This document shows positions 10,930 through 22,801 of a DNA stretch of 64,000 nucleotides, piece after piece. The translations under genes and the position numbers were made by a program. The notes beneath the pieces were generated by a model. The model was not told the origin of the DNA and searched no databases. It saw nothing but the letters and a program-made list of their open reading frames with translations. This DNA comes from Diorhabda sublineata (taxonomy: Eukaryota > Arthropoda > Insecta > Coleoptera > Chrysomelidae), in assembly GCF_026230105.1 (NCBI RefSeq), contig NC_079475.1, forward strand, positions 35,710,086 to 35,774,085, written 5' to 3'. Every line of letters begins with the position of its first letter. The stretch's first letter is position 1.

Positions 10930-11135
10930 AAACGTTCAAATTTATTTCTCTGTAACAATGAAAATATTTGTAAATTACGGGCATTAGACACACGCGAACA
11001 GTCTTACATCTAGTTGCCCATGAGAGAAGCATGGCTTTTCTAAATGCACTTCCGCTAGCTGTAATTTCTGACCTTGTGCATTGTTTATAGTAACAGCAAA
11101 CGGAAGGTCAGGGGGAATAATTGGAATTAAAAGAT
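10930..11135 (-). mobile_element. Helitron helicase remnant (Pif1-like C-terminus)
   Basis: The minus strand reads IPIIPPDLPFAVTINNAQGQ, then KLQLAEVHLEKPCFSHGQLD. This is the last conserved block of the Helitron Rep/helicase protein (usual form FAMTINKSQGQ.L...L..PCFSHGQLYVA.SR). The frame then breaks with stops and a shift, although NARNLQIFSL can still be followed. Nothing upstream of the block is recognisable, so it is a short, dead fragment. Confidence 0.75.
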
Positions 11136-13419
11136 CTAACCCCAAAAATGACACCTAACCTCAAAAATTCAAATAGTTCTATACTGCATATATAATAACA
11201 GAAAAAAATTATAATAAATATACAAAAATTCCAAACAGCTGAAATTATAAGAATTGTTCCAACCTATTAGTCAGTACTTGCTATCAATAAAGTATCGAAA
11301 AGACTGTCCCATGAAACGATTCACAAAAGATACTTAAGTCGGTTGGAACCGAAAAACAGAATCGTTCGTATAACAGTAACTACCCGGTTGAAACACGTAA
11401 TATCTATTGCGCAGAATCGTCAAAGAACCAAGGACGGTTTTTTTATGGGTTGGAACGAACCTATAGTCCATTGGATTGGATATTGGCGAAAATCACATGT
11501 CACCAGATGGCGCTGAATTTGGCTGCTATAGCAATGAATAACAATAAAATCTATTTTGGTAGAATTTTTTTTTTGTTTTTGAAAATTAAGTTATCTCCTA
11601 TACGTGTTAGTGTGATTTTAAGAACAAGTTGGGTTTAAGAATCGGTTTGTGCCTACAGACGTCAGGTCTAACTTCCCACCCCCAAGAGATAAGAATTGAT
11701 CTGAATTAATTGGAAATGCATTTGTTCATGTAAGTATGGGAGGAAGAGACTTGAATATACCCACGAAACTACGAAAAAGGTGCACAAGAGTTTTATTTGC
11801 CACTGAAATAGGATTTTAACAACTAATACATTTATAAACACTACAACTTTTACCACGTGTTCATAGTTTTCGAAGTGCACCTTATGGATAAGTGGTTGTT
11901 TCACTTAAAACAGGTATATTTTACTATTTAGACTAAAATTTTAGATAACACTTTTTATTGTTTATAAAGCAAAATTAGTTCGTATTAGAGCTTTCTTGTT
12001 CACCTCTATTACAATTTTAAAGAAAATCAACAGATGTCGCCCACTTCGTAATTTTCGGGAATTGACGTGACTGTTGGTAGTAGAGTGCAACGGTATTACT
12101 GTACTCTGGGTTGAAATTTTATTATTGGAATACTAGATGGCGTTGAAGATGCTGGATTTTGAGATTTTTACAAATCATTTTTTTTATCTTATATGTGTAC
12201 AAAGTTTCATGATGATCGATTAAATAGTTTTCACGTGAAAGTGTAGAAACAAACTTACCCTCACATTTATAATATTAGTAAAGATCATATTTTTTTCAAC
12301 CTTGAATTGCATTGATTATTAATTTTACTCCTCGAAGTCACGAAAAACAATGAAAACCTTATGGTAAAATTATATTTATAGGCACCACAAAATGGCGGAA
12401 CATCAAAATTACTTGATTTCGAATAACGGTTTATAACCTAACATTTTTTGTTATTTTTGTATTGTATTTCAAGTTGCAATATCAGCCGTTGAGATTAGAA
12501 TCAATCTGCTGTTTTATAAAAAAGACATAAGGAACATATTTTATTCCGAAATTTATATTTTTTTCTTCATATCAACTGAAATCGGACGCATGGAAAACCG
12601 GCTTAACCGAGAACGAAATTTTGATTACAGTTTCCAATACGTGTCGTTCAATTTTCGGTGGAAATTTCAAACTTGATCTTCAAATCTTGCCCATAAACTA
12701 CAGTTCTTAAAATGACCAAAAACTAGTTTAAATGCAAATTATTACAATTAATCAACATTAACGCAGAAAGAATTGGAAAATAATTCGAAATTGTTGGACC
12801 CATTGGAGGAAAGTACACGAGAATCGAGCAATTCCTGTGCCTTGGTATTTTATTTCTCCAGTAATTTCACTCATACAAATATATTAAAATTTTACTGTTT
12901 ACAAAGAGTCTAATCCTGTTTTGCGAAAGTTTACATGAAATAGTTGGAAAGTTCTGGTGTTTACCATTGTTGTATTATAATGTTTTTCTCATACTTTTGA
13001 AGTTTTTAAATAGTGAGGTGAATTTATTTAAGCAGAATTTATCTATCACTGAACTATTCACTATCCACTAACACTTATAAAATTTATTCAAATTCACCAT
13101 TTGGTATTCTTTTCACTATCTCCATGTGATCACTATAACATCATTTGTTTACCGACTTTGGATGCTAAACTATCACCACTTATTTTTAAACATCAATAAA
13201 CACCTAGAATGCCGTGAATAAATAAGTAATTGTTTCCATAAAACAGCTTATAAAAACAATACAAGGAATTACCGCCGTATAGGTATCCAGCGCATTTACC
13301 AAACTTAGATTCTACTACCATAATAGAACAGTATCAGCTTCACAGTCTACGTCAGTGAACGATTTCCTAATGGTTTGATAATTTCAAGTTAAAAATAAAT
13401 ATTTACTATATATATGTAA
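11136..13419. other. Intergenic repeats between TBCC and MUS81
   Basis: No gene seen. At about 12190-12290 the sequence AAGTTTCATGATGATCGATT, then a string ending CATTTATAATATTAGTA, resembles the 3' tails of insect retrotransposon-derived repeats. TAGATGGCG-type motifs occur at about 11502 and 12130 (see findings). The rest is AT-rich and featureless. Confidence 0.4.
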
Positions 13420-15874
13420 TTAATATGACTCAAAATTGAATAATTGATATAAAGTCCTACTTAACGCCAAACCAAGTTTCCTATTTCCACATTTAACATC
13501 TGCTAAAAGAGTTTCTTTTGATGTTTCATCTTCACATTCATCATATGCCTTTTTCAACAATGCAGGTGTTGGGAATCGCTCTACAATGACTAAAGCTTTA
13601 TCTACAGATACCCCATGTAATTGAATCAACATTTTAATAAACAAATCTGTTACTTTCGTAGGTTTGTTTTTCAAACTACTTTGATTGAATTCTTTAAAAC
13701 TTATCAATGAAATCAAGTCGTCGTTTAAATTAACACTGGGTAAATTCTCCTTTGAACACTTGATTAAAGTTTTTCTATGAAAAGTAGAGGTTAATATTTT
13801 AGAAAATTGGTTCAACAATTTTGCTGTCTGTTTCAAATTGTTTGTCATCTTGATTTTAAATCCATCCTGTATAGCTGTATTGAACGTAGCCTGTTGAAGA
13901 GTAGTTATTGGCAAACTGTGAGTGCGATAATTTTCTATTAAATAATATATATTCTCAATTCCACTTCTTTTCAATCTAAACTTCTGTTCTTTATATCGTC
14001 CATCTTTAATACTACTGGCAAAATCATCCAGTCTTTTCCTCTCAATTATGTAAGGCAGTACTAATTCTTTTTGGGTGGATCTACAGCGACATATCCAGAT
14101 ATAATCCCCTACATTCAATTTCTTTACTTCAAATTGGTTTGGTCCTGAAAATATACAAAATTGTTTTACTTAATCCTATGTGATTTTATATTACTTGTAT
14201 ATAAAAAACGTGGTAGTTGACTTCATTCTTACAAATATCATGAATAAATTAAACTTTAGATTCAAAAATTATTACACGTAAAATTAGCGCATAATTTTTA
14301 TATTGTAAACCAGTATTGTACGAAATACAGATATTTAACAAAAACTTTACAAGGAGTCTCGTCTCAAATATGTAAAAAACAATGAATGGTCCGATTTTAA
14401 TAGCACTTAAAGTCCATGAAATGGAGCATTTTGGCTCCAAATTTTTTCGCCCCGTCTGGATTTACTTGAAATTTATTTGAAATTATAAAATTTCCTATGT
14501 TAATAAGGGTGGTTTTAAAGGGTTGATATATTATGAAATTGTATCCTACAACATAAAACAATCCTTATTTAACTAATCCAAGCAAAATGTCACCCATGTT
14601 AAGGTTTAAAAGGTTATTTTATAATATGGGGTAGTTTTCACCCTTAAAAAACAAAAAGCGTACAACGGCACAATATATAAATGAACTAGAGAGTGAATGA
14701 TCGTAATCCCAAATTTTTGTACAAATCGATTTAGGATGAAAAAATTGCGAGGTTTTGCCTTTTTTGAATAATATTTCCTGGACTAATATTTCTTCCTCTG
14801 GTATATGGAGGGTAGAGGTAAGGAGAACCGTCTTCTATGAGTATTAATTGAAAAAGTGTCCAGCTGTAAACAGCAAATTATCATACCAATTAGCTAAGTC
14901 ACATGTTATGTACATCAACTAAAAGCACTCTTAAGTCCTTATTTATCTTTAAAAAAACACTTTCATTCTAATAGCCAGTAAAAACCAAGTTTTTTAGTCA
15001 GAAGTTTCAACCAAATAACAAATTATGTGTTCATTTTAGTGTGCATTCACAATATAATTAAATACCAACCTAATAATTTTTGTAATTCTACTAAGAATGG
15101 ATCATTGGAATTGTTTCCTACAGTTTCTGCAGTATCAACGTATAAAATAATATCAAAATTTCCAGGTTCAAGAATATAAAAGTCTTCGGAATCTGCAGAA
15201 CTACTAGATGTACCAGAAATAGTTTTGATCACTTTCTTAGATTTCTTTCCAAGATTTGGAAGTTCTTTTGTTGGAGAACTATCAAGTCCTTGAGAGAAAT
15301 CAGAGATAACAGAAGAAGCGGATGAAGTTTTTGTTATCGTTGCTTCAGATGTTTTAGAAACTTTTTTATTTCCTTTGTTTATATGTGATAATGTACTGCG
15401 AAGATTTTTGTTTGAATGTTCAGTGATAACCTCCCGAATCTGACATGCAGATTGTTGCTCCTACAAAATTAAAATATGTTTATTGTTTATAATACTCATA
15501 ATGTAGACTATAACAATTGATCAATTAAGACAATAAAAATCTCAATGGAAAATGAGTATTCCGAATACCTTTTCTAAGTGATCTGAAGCAATCGAATCAC
15601 TTCCACTGTTGGCCAATTCCAAATTATAAGCACGTAATTTATCATCTAACATTTTGCATAATTTATTACCAAATCCTTTTAATATCTTGCATTCTTGACC
15701 TGTTTCACATTTAAGAGGATACTTTTTTAAGTAATATAGGGCTGTATTAAAAATATTTTCTTGTTTGGAGTGTTTTTCAGCTGCTTCTTGTTTCCATTCC
15801 CTGAGCCACTTTTCAAACAATGGATTGGCTGATTTGTATTTAACAGTTATTCTGCGACTTTTATTATTCGACAT
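13420..15874 (-). CDS. MUS81: Crossover junction endonuclease MUS81
   Basis: Three exons (15874-15569, 15460-15070, 14144-13420) join in frame to 473 residues. The N-terminal helix-hairpin-helix region is at about 15-90 (NPLFEKWLREWKQEA, KILKGFGNKLCKMLDDKL). A Ser/Thr/Lys-rich linker leads into the XPF-type nuclease. The metal-binding motif is intact: G245-D246, then E267-R268-K269 and D272/D273, followed by SIKDGRYKEQKFRLKRSG. The C-terminal (HhH)2 domain contains MLIQLHGVSVDKALVIVERF. MUS81 with EME1 cuts Holliday junctions and stalled forks in the nucleus. The length lies between fly (about 430) and human (551). The exon 2 donor is weak (TTAG|GTTGGT). The 925-bp second intron holds repeat-like sequence. 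EME1 is not in this window. Confidence 0.96.
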
Positions 15875-16113
15875 TATTTAAATTGTTTTTTAAGATTTTT
15901 ATTGTTAAAATTTGAAATACTTCATAGTTAAGTTTCCAATAAACATTTTATGTTGTTTATATTCATAACCTTCAAACTTCGTACATAACCTCATTCTATG
16001 TTAATGTTGGATAGATGGAAATCTTAATAGCTTCGCAATATATGTATTTTCAACATTACTTATTCATCAAAATAATGAATGGACAATAGACTAAATTCGT
16101 CAATAAAGAAATG

Positions 16114-17150
16114 AGGGCGTATTAGGAAACCGCATGGACACGTCGATTTGTATTGTTAAATGCAAATTTGAAAAAAAAATTATACAGGTGTGTCATGTGT
16201 ATATTATTTATTTTTTGGCAAATACATAATTCATGTACAATGTCATACCTCATGACATCCTGAAAAAGTTAATGTTTGAACAGGAAAGGTTGGAAATCAT
16301 ATGGCAGTCCCTTTTTCATCAATATCAACTTGAATGGATAAATAAATAGAACTGCTCCAAAGCTTCAGCACTATTTGAACTAAATTTTTCCAAATCGGAG
16401 ACGCACATCGATAGAATAGCCTAATCAGACTCATTTATGTGAGGATATGTCAGAAGTATGGTTTACAAAACTAAACTCCCCAACTTAGATGAATTAAAAA
16501 GACAAATCACGCCCGAGATGTTGAGTAATGTTAGAAGACATTTATAAACCAAATTGGCATTGCAAAGTCGTTCGAGCATTTGTTTATTTTTTTTCATTCT
16601 CAAGAAATAGTCAGTTATTAATTTTTACATGAGAATGGGCAAGTAGGGTTAGGAATATATGGCCCAGGAACCTCGCTCGCTATTCTAATGGGCTCAGAAC
16701 CTTCTATTTTCCAGGTGATATTCTCACATGCGCAGCTCATTGCATAATAACGTAACCTGCGCAATACATCGACATTTATCCTATTAGCAGAGCAGCTCTT
16801 CAAGCACTTGTCTCTAATCAAATTGAGTCAAAGCGAGAATGGAATTCCAAATTTTTTATTAGGCTTTTACTGTAATGTAGCGAATTTGTGAAATGAAATA
16901 ATATTCTTTTTTTATAATAATTTTTGTAATAAAAATGAAAACACTTGATATTTCCGTAACAGTTGGGGTATAGAACATTGTACATGAATTATGTTCAGAA
17001 TCCAAAAACTAAATAATATACAGGGGGTTGCATTTAAAATAAAAAAGGTATCGGACAACTGCCATATGACATACCCTACAAAATTTTTTTTGAAAAAAAT
17101 GTGCAATTAAAATACAAATAGACATCGAAGTGTTTTTCCCAACACGCCCT
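16114..17150 (+). mobile_element. Mariner-like element with long subterminal inverted repeats
   Basis: The left end AGGGCGTATTAGGAAA and the right end (reverse complement AGGGCGTGTTGGGAAA) begin arms that match, with gaps, for about 150-200 bp. They share TTGTATT..AATTGCA, GTATATTATTTA and ATAATTCATGTACAATGT blocks. The left arm lacks about 50 bp present in the right. Inside, the plus strand at about 16450-16550 reads VYKTKLPNLDELKRQITPEM LSNVRRHL, the C-terminal end of a mariner-type transposase, followed by a stop. The rest of the transposase is gone. A TA duplication is not evident. Confidence 0.65.
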
Positions 17151-17827
17151 AATTAATTTATTAATGAATTTAATCCAATTGGCTGTTCCACATTATATGT
17201 ATGTTATATAAATATTAAAATTTTGACTATAAAGCATAAGAACTTGAGTTTATTATTTCTTAGACCCTTTTATTTCTAAATTGTCTCGACTTTAGGACCC
17301 TTCTGATTTAAAATTACTTTTTAAGACAGATCAAAAGCTAACATTTTGACCTTTTCAAAACTAATTTTCAACCAGAAGAGACCTAAAATCAAAACAAATT
17401 TTATGCCCATATTTTCCTTGCTAGCTATACAAGTAGAGACAAAAGATATACAAAATATCAGTTACTTTTGGAAAATGGACAAGCAGCAAAAATTTTCCAG
17501 AAATTGAGAAAGATATTATATATTCAGACTATGGAAGAACAGATTTGTCTTAAGAACAAGTTGGACCTAAAGACATATTCAATACATATAATATGAGAAT
17601 GACGTATTTATTCAAATAAACACTTCTACTGATCAAAATTATTATTGTTTTTCTATAGTCAAACTAAGAATATTATTTTTGGACAAATCCAAGATATTGA
17701 ACACAAAAATTATCTACATTATCACCAATTTATTTGGAGAACACAAAAAATGAGTATGTTGATAGAAGTAATATTCTATTGACATAAAAGTACATTCTAC
17801 AAAATTTTTAAATTAACCCCAATTTAT
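17151..17827. other. Intergenic, nothing recognised
   Basis: AT-rich sequence downstream of the ATP synthase g gene. I see no open frame with homology and no inverted repeat. Confidence 0.5.
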
Positions 17828-18205
17828 TTAAACATCATATCCAACTATGTGACGTTTTCCAATACATTCTCCAACGTAGAACCAGCATAACACTTCAATT
17901 CCAACAAGTGTATTGAGCCAAGCTTCTTTAACTGTTTGATTTTTCCAAGAGCCTGTTCTTGCGGCAGTTATAAGCCTACCAATTCCCGCTCTTATTTGAG
18001 GAATGTCAGCTGGTGTAGGAGGTGATAATTCCACTTTTGCATATTTCATAAAAGTGTTAAGCCTAGGTTTTGCTTCTTGGACGAGTCCTAGAAATATTTA
18101 AAATAAAATAACCTTTGATGTTTTAGGTTAGTTACATAATATCTTAAATGATAATGAAAACTTACTTCCTGTCCAGATTGGAACTTGAGAAACTAATTTG
18201 GACAT
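17828..18205 (-). CDS. ATP5MG: Mitochondrial ATP synthase subunit g
   Basis: Exons 18205-18166 and 18087-17828 (donor A|GTAAGT, acceptor CTAG|GACTCG) encode 99 residues, close to the 103 of the human protein. Conserved blocks are KPRLNTFMKYAKVELSPPTP, TVKEAWLNTLVGIEVLCWFY and the glycine-rich end VGECIGKRHIVGYDV. Subunit g is a single-pass membrane protein of the Fo sector and supports ATP synthase dimer formation and crista shape. The canonical poly(A) hexamer AATAAA begins on the last A of the stop codon (TAAATAAA), so the 3' UTR may be very short. The gene is head to head with trehalose-phosphatase, 577 bp apart, and may share a promoter region with it. Confidence 0.97.
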
Positions 18206-18782
18206 TTTAGTAGGTTTCTATGTAATTTTTTTTCACTAATTTTTTAATGAAGAGAAAAACTAAGAAATAAGTTTTCACTCTTCTCACCTCCTTGCGACTG
18301 TCACTAATACGTCAAAAAAATTCAATGCAAATGGAGTTTTTCATGAATATTGCACTACGGCGACCAAAGACGTCTATAGTATTGTATAGGTGGTTATAAT
18401 ATTAATAGCCATGAACTTTAAATTTTAACAACCACAATATATTTAGCGAATGCCAATTAGTAACGATGATGATATTGATATAGAAAATTATATTAGAAAA
18501 ATACAAAAATATTCCACAATCGAAACTGCCAAAAATTGCCTAAATTGTTTATCAGGAAAAATTTTGAAATTCCAAATATTTATTTATTATTATCATTAGT
18601 AATAAAATTTTGCTATTATAATAAAAATTCCTGGATAATTTAAATAGTAAATTGCAAACTTTAGATAACCTTGTTGACACTAAGTGTATTATTATCAAAT
18701 ACTATCTTACAATTAGTTTATGTATCATTAAATTATATGGATTTTATATTACAGCATCATCTCATCGCGTTTATTTAGAGAA

Positions 18783-20831
18783 ATGTGTTCTACAGCTGGC
18801 GATTTGGAAGAATATGTAACGAAATATTTAGAAGGATGTACAAATTTATCTCTCTTATTAGATTATGATGGTACTCTAACACCTATTGTTGATCATCCAG
18901 ACCTGGCAAAAATCCCACCTGAAACTAAGGATATCTTAGAAAAATTATCCAAAATTCCTGAAATATTTGTGGCAATTATATCTGGTAGAGCTGTTGATAA
19001 TGTAAAGAGTATGGTTGGGTTAGATATTATTACATATGCTGGAAATCATGGTAAGTAAAAAAAAATGATGCACACAGGAGAGTAATATATTTTTTTGTGA
19101 TTATAGTCTGGTAGTATTTTCATTTAAATTAAATAAGTTATCTATGGATTATTCTAATAATTTGTCAAAAGTGTCAAATTGTATTACTGATGATACTTTG
19201 CTATTTTAAAAGTTATTACCAATATATTGACGATAAACCATACAAATATGCTTTCTGGATTTAATAAGAGATTATTATTCTGGATTAACATGGTTAAAGG
19301 AGGTGAAAAAGAAATAAGCACAGATAAAAATATTACTGAGGAAGATGGTGGTGTAAATTTGATAAATGAAATATCAAATACTGTCCCTTTCAAATCTGAA
19401 AATTGTTTAAAAGAATTAGATATAACAAAAAGTAGAGATGAAGAAACCCAGTTTTTTGAGTTTCCAAGTACTGAGTCTTTAGCTCCTACTGCTAAATTTC
19501 TTTATTCTCTAGTTAACAAGGTTGGTGAAACTATAACAGTAGCAGGTACCAAAATGAGACAATCTATTAACGGTACTATATTATCAAAATTCAGCAGAGA
19601 ACAAGATAAATTCATTGCAGCCAATAAGAAACAATTAGCTCCTTCACTACCACCTTGGGTTGGTTATAGCAATGAAGAGGTATTAAAAGAGGAATGTCTA
19701 TCTCTATCCACAAATCGAAGAAATTTTATATCTAGCCCTCCTGTTGGTATAGACTACAATTTTGATTATAAACTATTCTATCCAATAGCTGTGGCGATTA
19801 TGGAAGAAGATCCCAATTTGGTATCTATTAGATTCGAGCTGGTACCAAAAGTAATTTCTGAAGAACTTTTTTGGAGAAATTATTTCTATAGAATAAATCT
19901 TATTTGTCAAGCTAATGCAGCTTATTGTAAATCAAATTTTATTTCATCCGATATGAAATCAGACATTAACACAAAAAATTTTGATTGCAATAGTGGAGAT
20001 GCTAATGATTTATTAGAAGAATTGGAAAATTTAGTAGCAGAATCAAAAATTGAATAGTTATGATATTCCTGAATCACTTATGAAGGCTCTAAAAGTGTAA
20101 TTGATGAAAATTTTAAAGAATTATTACATAATGTTGATATGTTATAATAAGATCTGAACAATTAAAATATCTTTATTTTCTGTTATTTGTTTACTAAAAA
20201 AATTAATCATACACATGCAAAAAACATTTTTTGTACAGGGTGATTTATAATGAATAATCCTTTGCATAAATTTATAAGGTCACTGTATTTCTATTTTGTA
20301 GGACTGGAAGTATTATATCCAGATGGTTCTAGATACAATCACCAGTTACCTTCCAATTTAGATGATAAACTAAAAGAATTAATTGCCAAATTAGAAGAGA
20401 AAGTAGTCCGAGATGGCGCTTGGATAGAAAACAAAGGATCTACCATAACTTTTCATTATAGATCTACTCCAGAGCCTTTAAAGGAAACAATAAGACAGGA
20501 AGCTGAAAAGATCATACAAGAATTCAATTTTAAAATTGGAAAAGCACATATGGCAATAGAAGTAAGGCCTAAAGTGGAATGGAATAAAGGCAGCATTGCA
20601 CTTTTACTTTTAGAGAAGAAATATGGACAGAACTGGAATAAGGAAACAAAAGTTATATTTATTGGGGATGATACGACTGATGAAGATGCAATGAAGGCAT
20701 TGAAAGGAAACGCAGCTACTTTCAGGATTGCTAAATGTGATACAATGAAAACTTATGCAGAAAAAATTATAGCATCAACTGATAATGTTATAGAGATATT
20801 GAAATTAGTCAATGATCATTTCAAGAAATGA
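18783..20831 (+). CDS. Trehalose-6-phosphate phosphatase (HAD family)
   Basis: Exons 18783-19050 and 20302-20831 join in frame (CATG|GTAAGT, TTTTGTAG|GA) to 265 residues. All HAD motifs are present: motif I LLDYDGTLTPI with D27 and D29, motif II IISGR (67-69), the motif III lysine at about 185 (VEWNKG), and motif IV GDDTTDEDAM (211-220). The enzyme removes phosphate from trehalose-6-phosphate in the cytosol, the last step of trehalose synthesis, the blood sugar of insects. An AG acceptor at about 18753 and an open frame before the ATG suggest an upstream exon, probably UTR. AATAAA is at 20877-20882. The 1.25-kb intron contains a whole SYAP1-like gene in the same orientation. Confidence 0.95.
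19248..20057 (+). CDS. SYAP1: Intronless SYAP1/Sap47-like BSD-domain protein nested in an intron
   Basis: A 269-residue open frame lies inside the trehalose-phosphatase intron on the same strand. I start at the ATG at 19248. An earlier TTG at 19227 is in frame, but MLSGFNKRLLFW aligns with the SYAP1 N-terminus. Residues 80-130 match the SYAP1 helix region (FLYSLVNKVGETIT, REQDKFIAANKKQ). The BSD domain spans about 170-222 with PPWVGY upstream and the diagnostic FELVPKVISEELFWRNYFYR. It ends in an acidic LLEELENLVAE motif. Human SYAP1 is about 350 residues and promotes Akt activation after growth-factor stimulation. ATTAAA at 20161-20166 could end the message. The lack of introns suggests a retrocopy, but no poly(A) tract or duplication is visible. 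Confidence 0.9.
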   Translation: MLSGFNKRLLFWINMVKGGEKEISTDKNITEEDGGVNLINEISNTVPFKSENCLKELDITKSRDEETQFFEFPSTESLAPTAKFLYSLVNKVGETITVAGTKMRQSINGTILSKFSREQDKFIAANKKQLAPSLPPWVGYSNEEVLKEECLSLSTNRRNFISSPPVGIDYNFDYKLFYPIAVAIMEEDPNLVSIRFELVPKVISEELFWRNYFYRINLICQANAAYCKSNFISSDMKSDINTKNFDCNSGDANDLLEELENLVAESKIE

Positions 20832-21129
20832 ATTTTTGTATATACATAATAAGTTTATGGTATTGGAATATTATAAAATAAAAAGACATATATTTGTATG
20901 AGCATATCATTTATTCATAATCCTCCAGTTAATTACACAATGAAAATAAATATGTTCAAAAAAGCAACACCAATTAAAATGTCCTAAAAGACAACATTCC
21001 AACTAAGATACCAACTTGTTAACATTTGTAATGTTTTTCTTTCAACCAGTGGTGTAGACACTCCTTTCAATGTGATAATATTCTTATAAGTTACTACTGA
21101 ATACTTTCAATGTTCATAGTAGGTCCGTT

Positions 21130-21530
21130 GTGACCCACTAAGGCCTTCGAAAAGCCAATCAAATGATTTCACTTGAACCTTTTGACGTCATTAGGTAAAT
21201 TATGAGAGGCTTGTCTGATGTTAGGTGTCTCTACAAATCTCAGCAGAGCTTGTCTTGCAGGCAGACCAGTGAGAGACGTAATTGAAACACTTTTGGCAAC
21301 ACTAAGAATAGCTTCATATATAGTTTATTGGTGGATTTTCCAATTCCAATCTGGAAAATAATTAAGCTTCGTCATTTCCCTGATTGCCCGAGTGCTAAAA
21401 CGCGCTTGATCTTGCAGCTATCACCCACCAGTTCTTGTAGGACTTCCTTGCACTTCAGCACTAGCCTAGAGCACGCCATTTCGGCCTTTATGGCTTGTAC
21501 CACAGCTCTGCTCGATACCTTAGTTTATAA
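21130..21530 (-). mobile_element. Fragment of a LINE with RNase H domain
   Basis: The minus strand reads SSRAVVQAIKAEMACSRLVL then KCKEVLQELVGDS near 21500-21400, the middle of the RNase H domain of I/R1-group LINEs. Nearer 21150 comes LPNDVKRFK and LIGFSKAL. The same last block (LLNDISRF..LLVGFSKDL) ends the LINE fragment at 37.1-37.7 kb, so the two are copies of one family. Stops and shifts interrupt both. Confidence 0.65.
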
Positions 21531-22609
21531 TTATTTGAATTGAATTTTTGATCAAGAAAATTCAACTTAATAATTTTAGGACTAAGATAAATAAAAAATT
21601 CTTTGAAATTGAATTTGCTAATTCGTTTATCGATACTGAATCACTATTGGATTGAGTAACTAGATTTAATATTATTTAGAGGATGAAGGAAAAATTATAG
21701 TAATTATCAGTGAAAAACTAAAATTAAGGAATTGTTGAAAAAACTAAATTTTATTGTGGCGCCATCTATCGCGCTAACGAGAAATCATATCACATTATAT
21801 AATAATGAAAATAGACGAAAAGGTATGCATAAAATATAATTAAATTCACAAAAACACACTTATAAAATAATAATAAGATTAAATACTTCATAAACAACAG
21901 TTAAGATAAAATTAATAGTAAGGAAACAATAAATAAAAAACAAATTATAACTAGAAAGGGGAAAAAATGCATATCAGATCTTTAACTGGAATATTTTTTT
22001 AATATTTATCGCGCGGCACTTTAGTAAATCTGTAAAATTCTGATTCTTTATGCTATAGTTAGTATGGTGTCTCTATCTAGTTTCAAAAAACTACAAATCA
22101 ACGAATCAGTCCGGATTTTAGATATTCCACGTTTTAGAAGTCCGGAGTTACGATGTTCAACTGCATATTGCAAATGCATTGTATTAAATTACTTTTATTT
22201 AATTGAAAATTACAAAACTCCACGTGAATAATATTTTGTTTCCATTTTGTATATAAAAATAAAAAAAAATTTCAACAAAATTGGATGCCCTTTGAAAACT
22301 GTTGCCATAAGCTACAGCCTGCTGGTAAATTCACCCCTACATTAATAATTTTAAAACAACAATCCAGAGTTTTATGGGAATTATGATTAAAACTTTATGT
22401 CTCTATGTTATAATGTCTTTGTTAAGTTCCAATAGATGCAGGACAATCTCTAATGTTGACACTACTAGATATCTTATAGACTAGATAGAAATATGTGAGT
22501 TAATAAAAGAAATAAAAAAGCATCTAGAATTTCCAATAATTAATTTAAAATACTGGGTGTCAAAATATGTAACTATAATGTATATGTATGTATATATGTA
22601 TATATGTAT

Positions 22610-22644
<35 letters not shown>

Positions 22645-22801
22645 ATGTAACTATAAATATATTTTATAAATAAGTTTCATTTCAATATATACTCATTATA
22701 CTTAAAAAAATCTAAATGATTAAAATAATATCGGAAATTATCTGATGGACATTTTTAAATGAGACACATTTAAAAATAAAATACATAATACTTAATTACT
22801 T
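21531..22801. other. Intergenic with TA/TG microsatellite
   Basis: No gene seen. A degenerate (TATG)n/(TA)n microsatellite occupies about 22571-22650. A GGCGCCATCTA motif lies near 21770. The remainder is AT-rich, and part of 22700-22801 is probably FERRY3 3' UTR. Confidence 0.5.
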
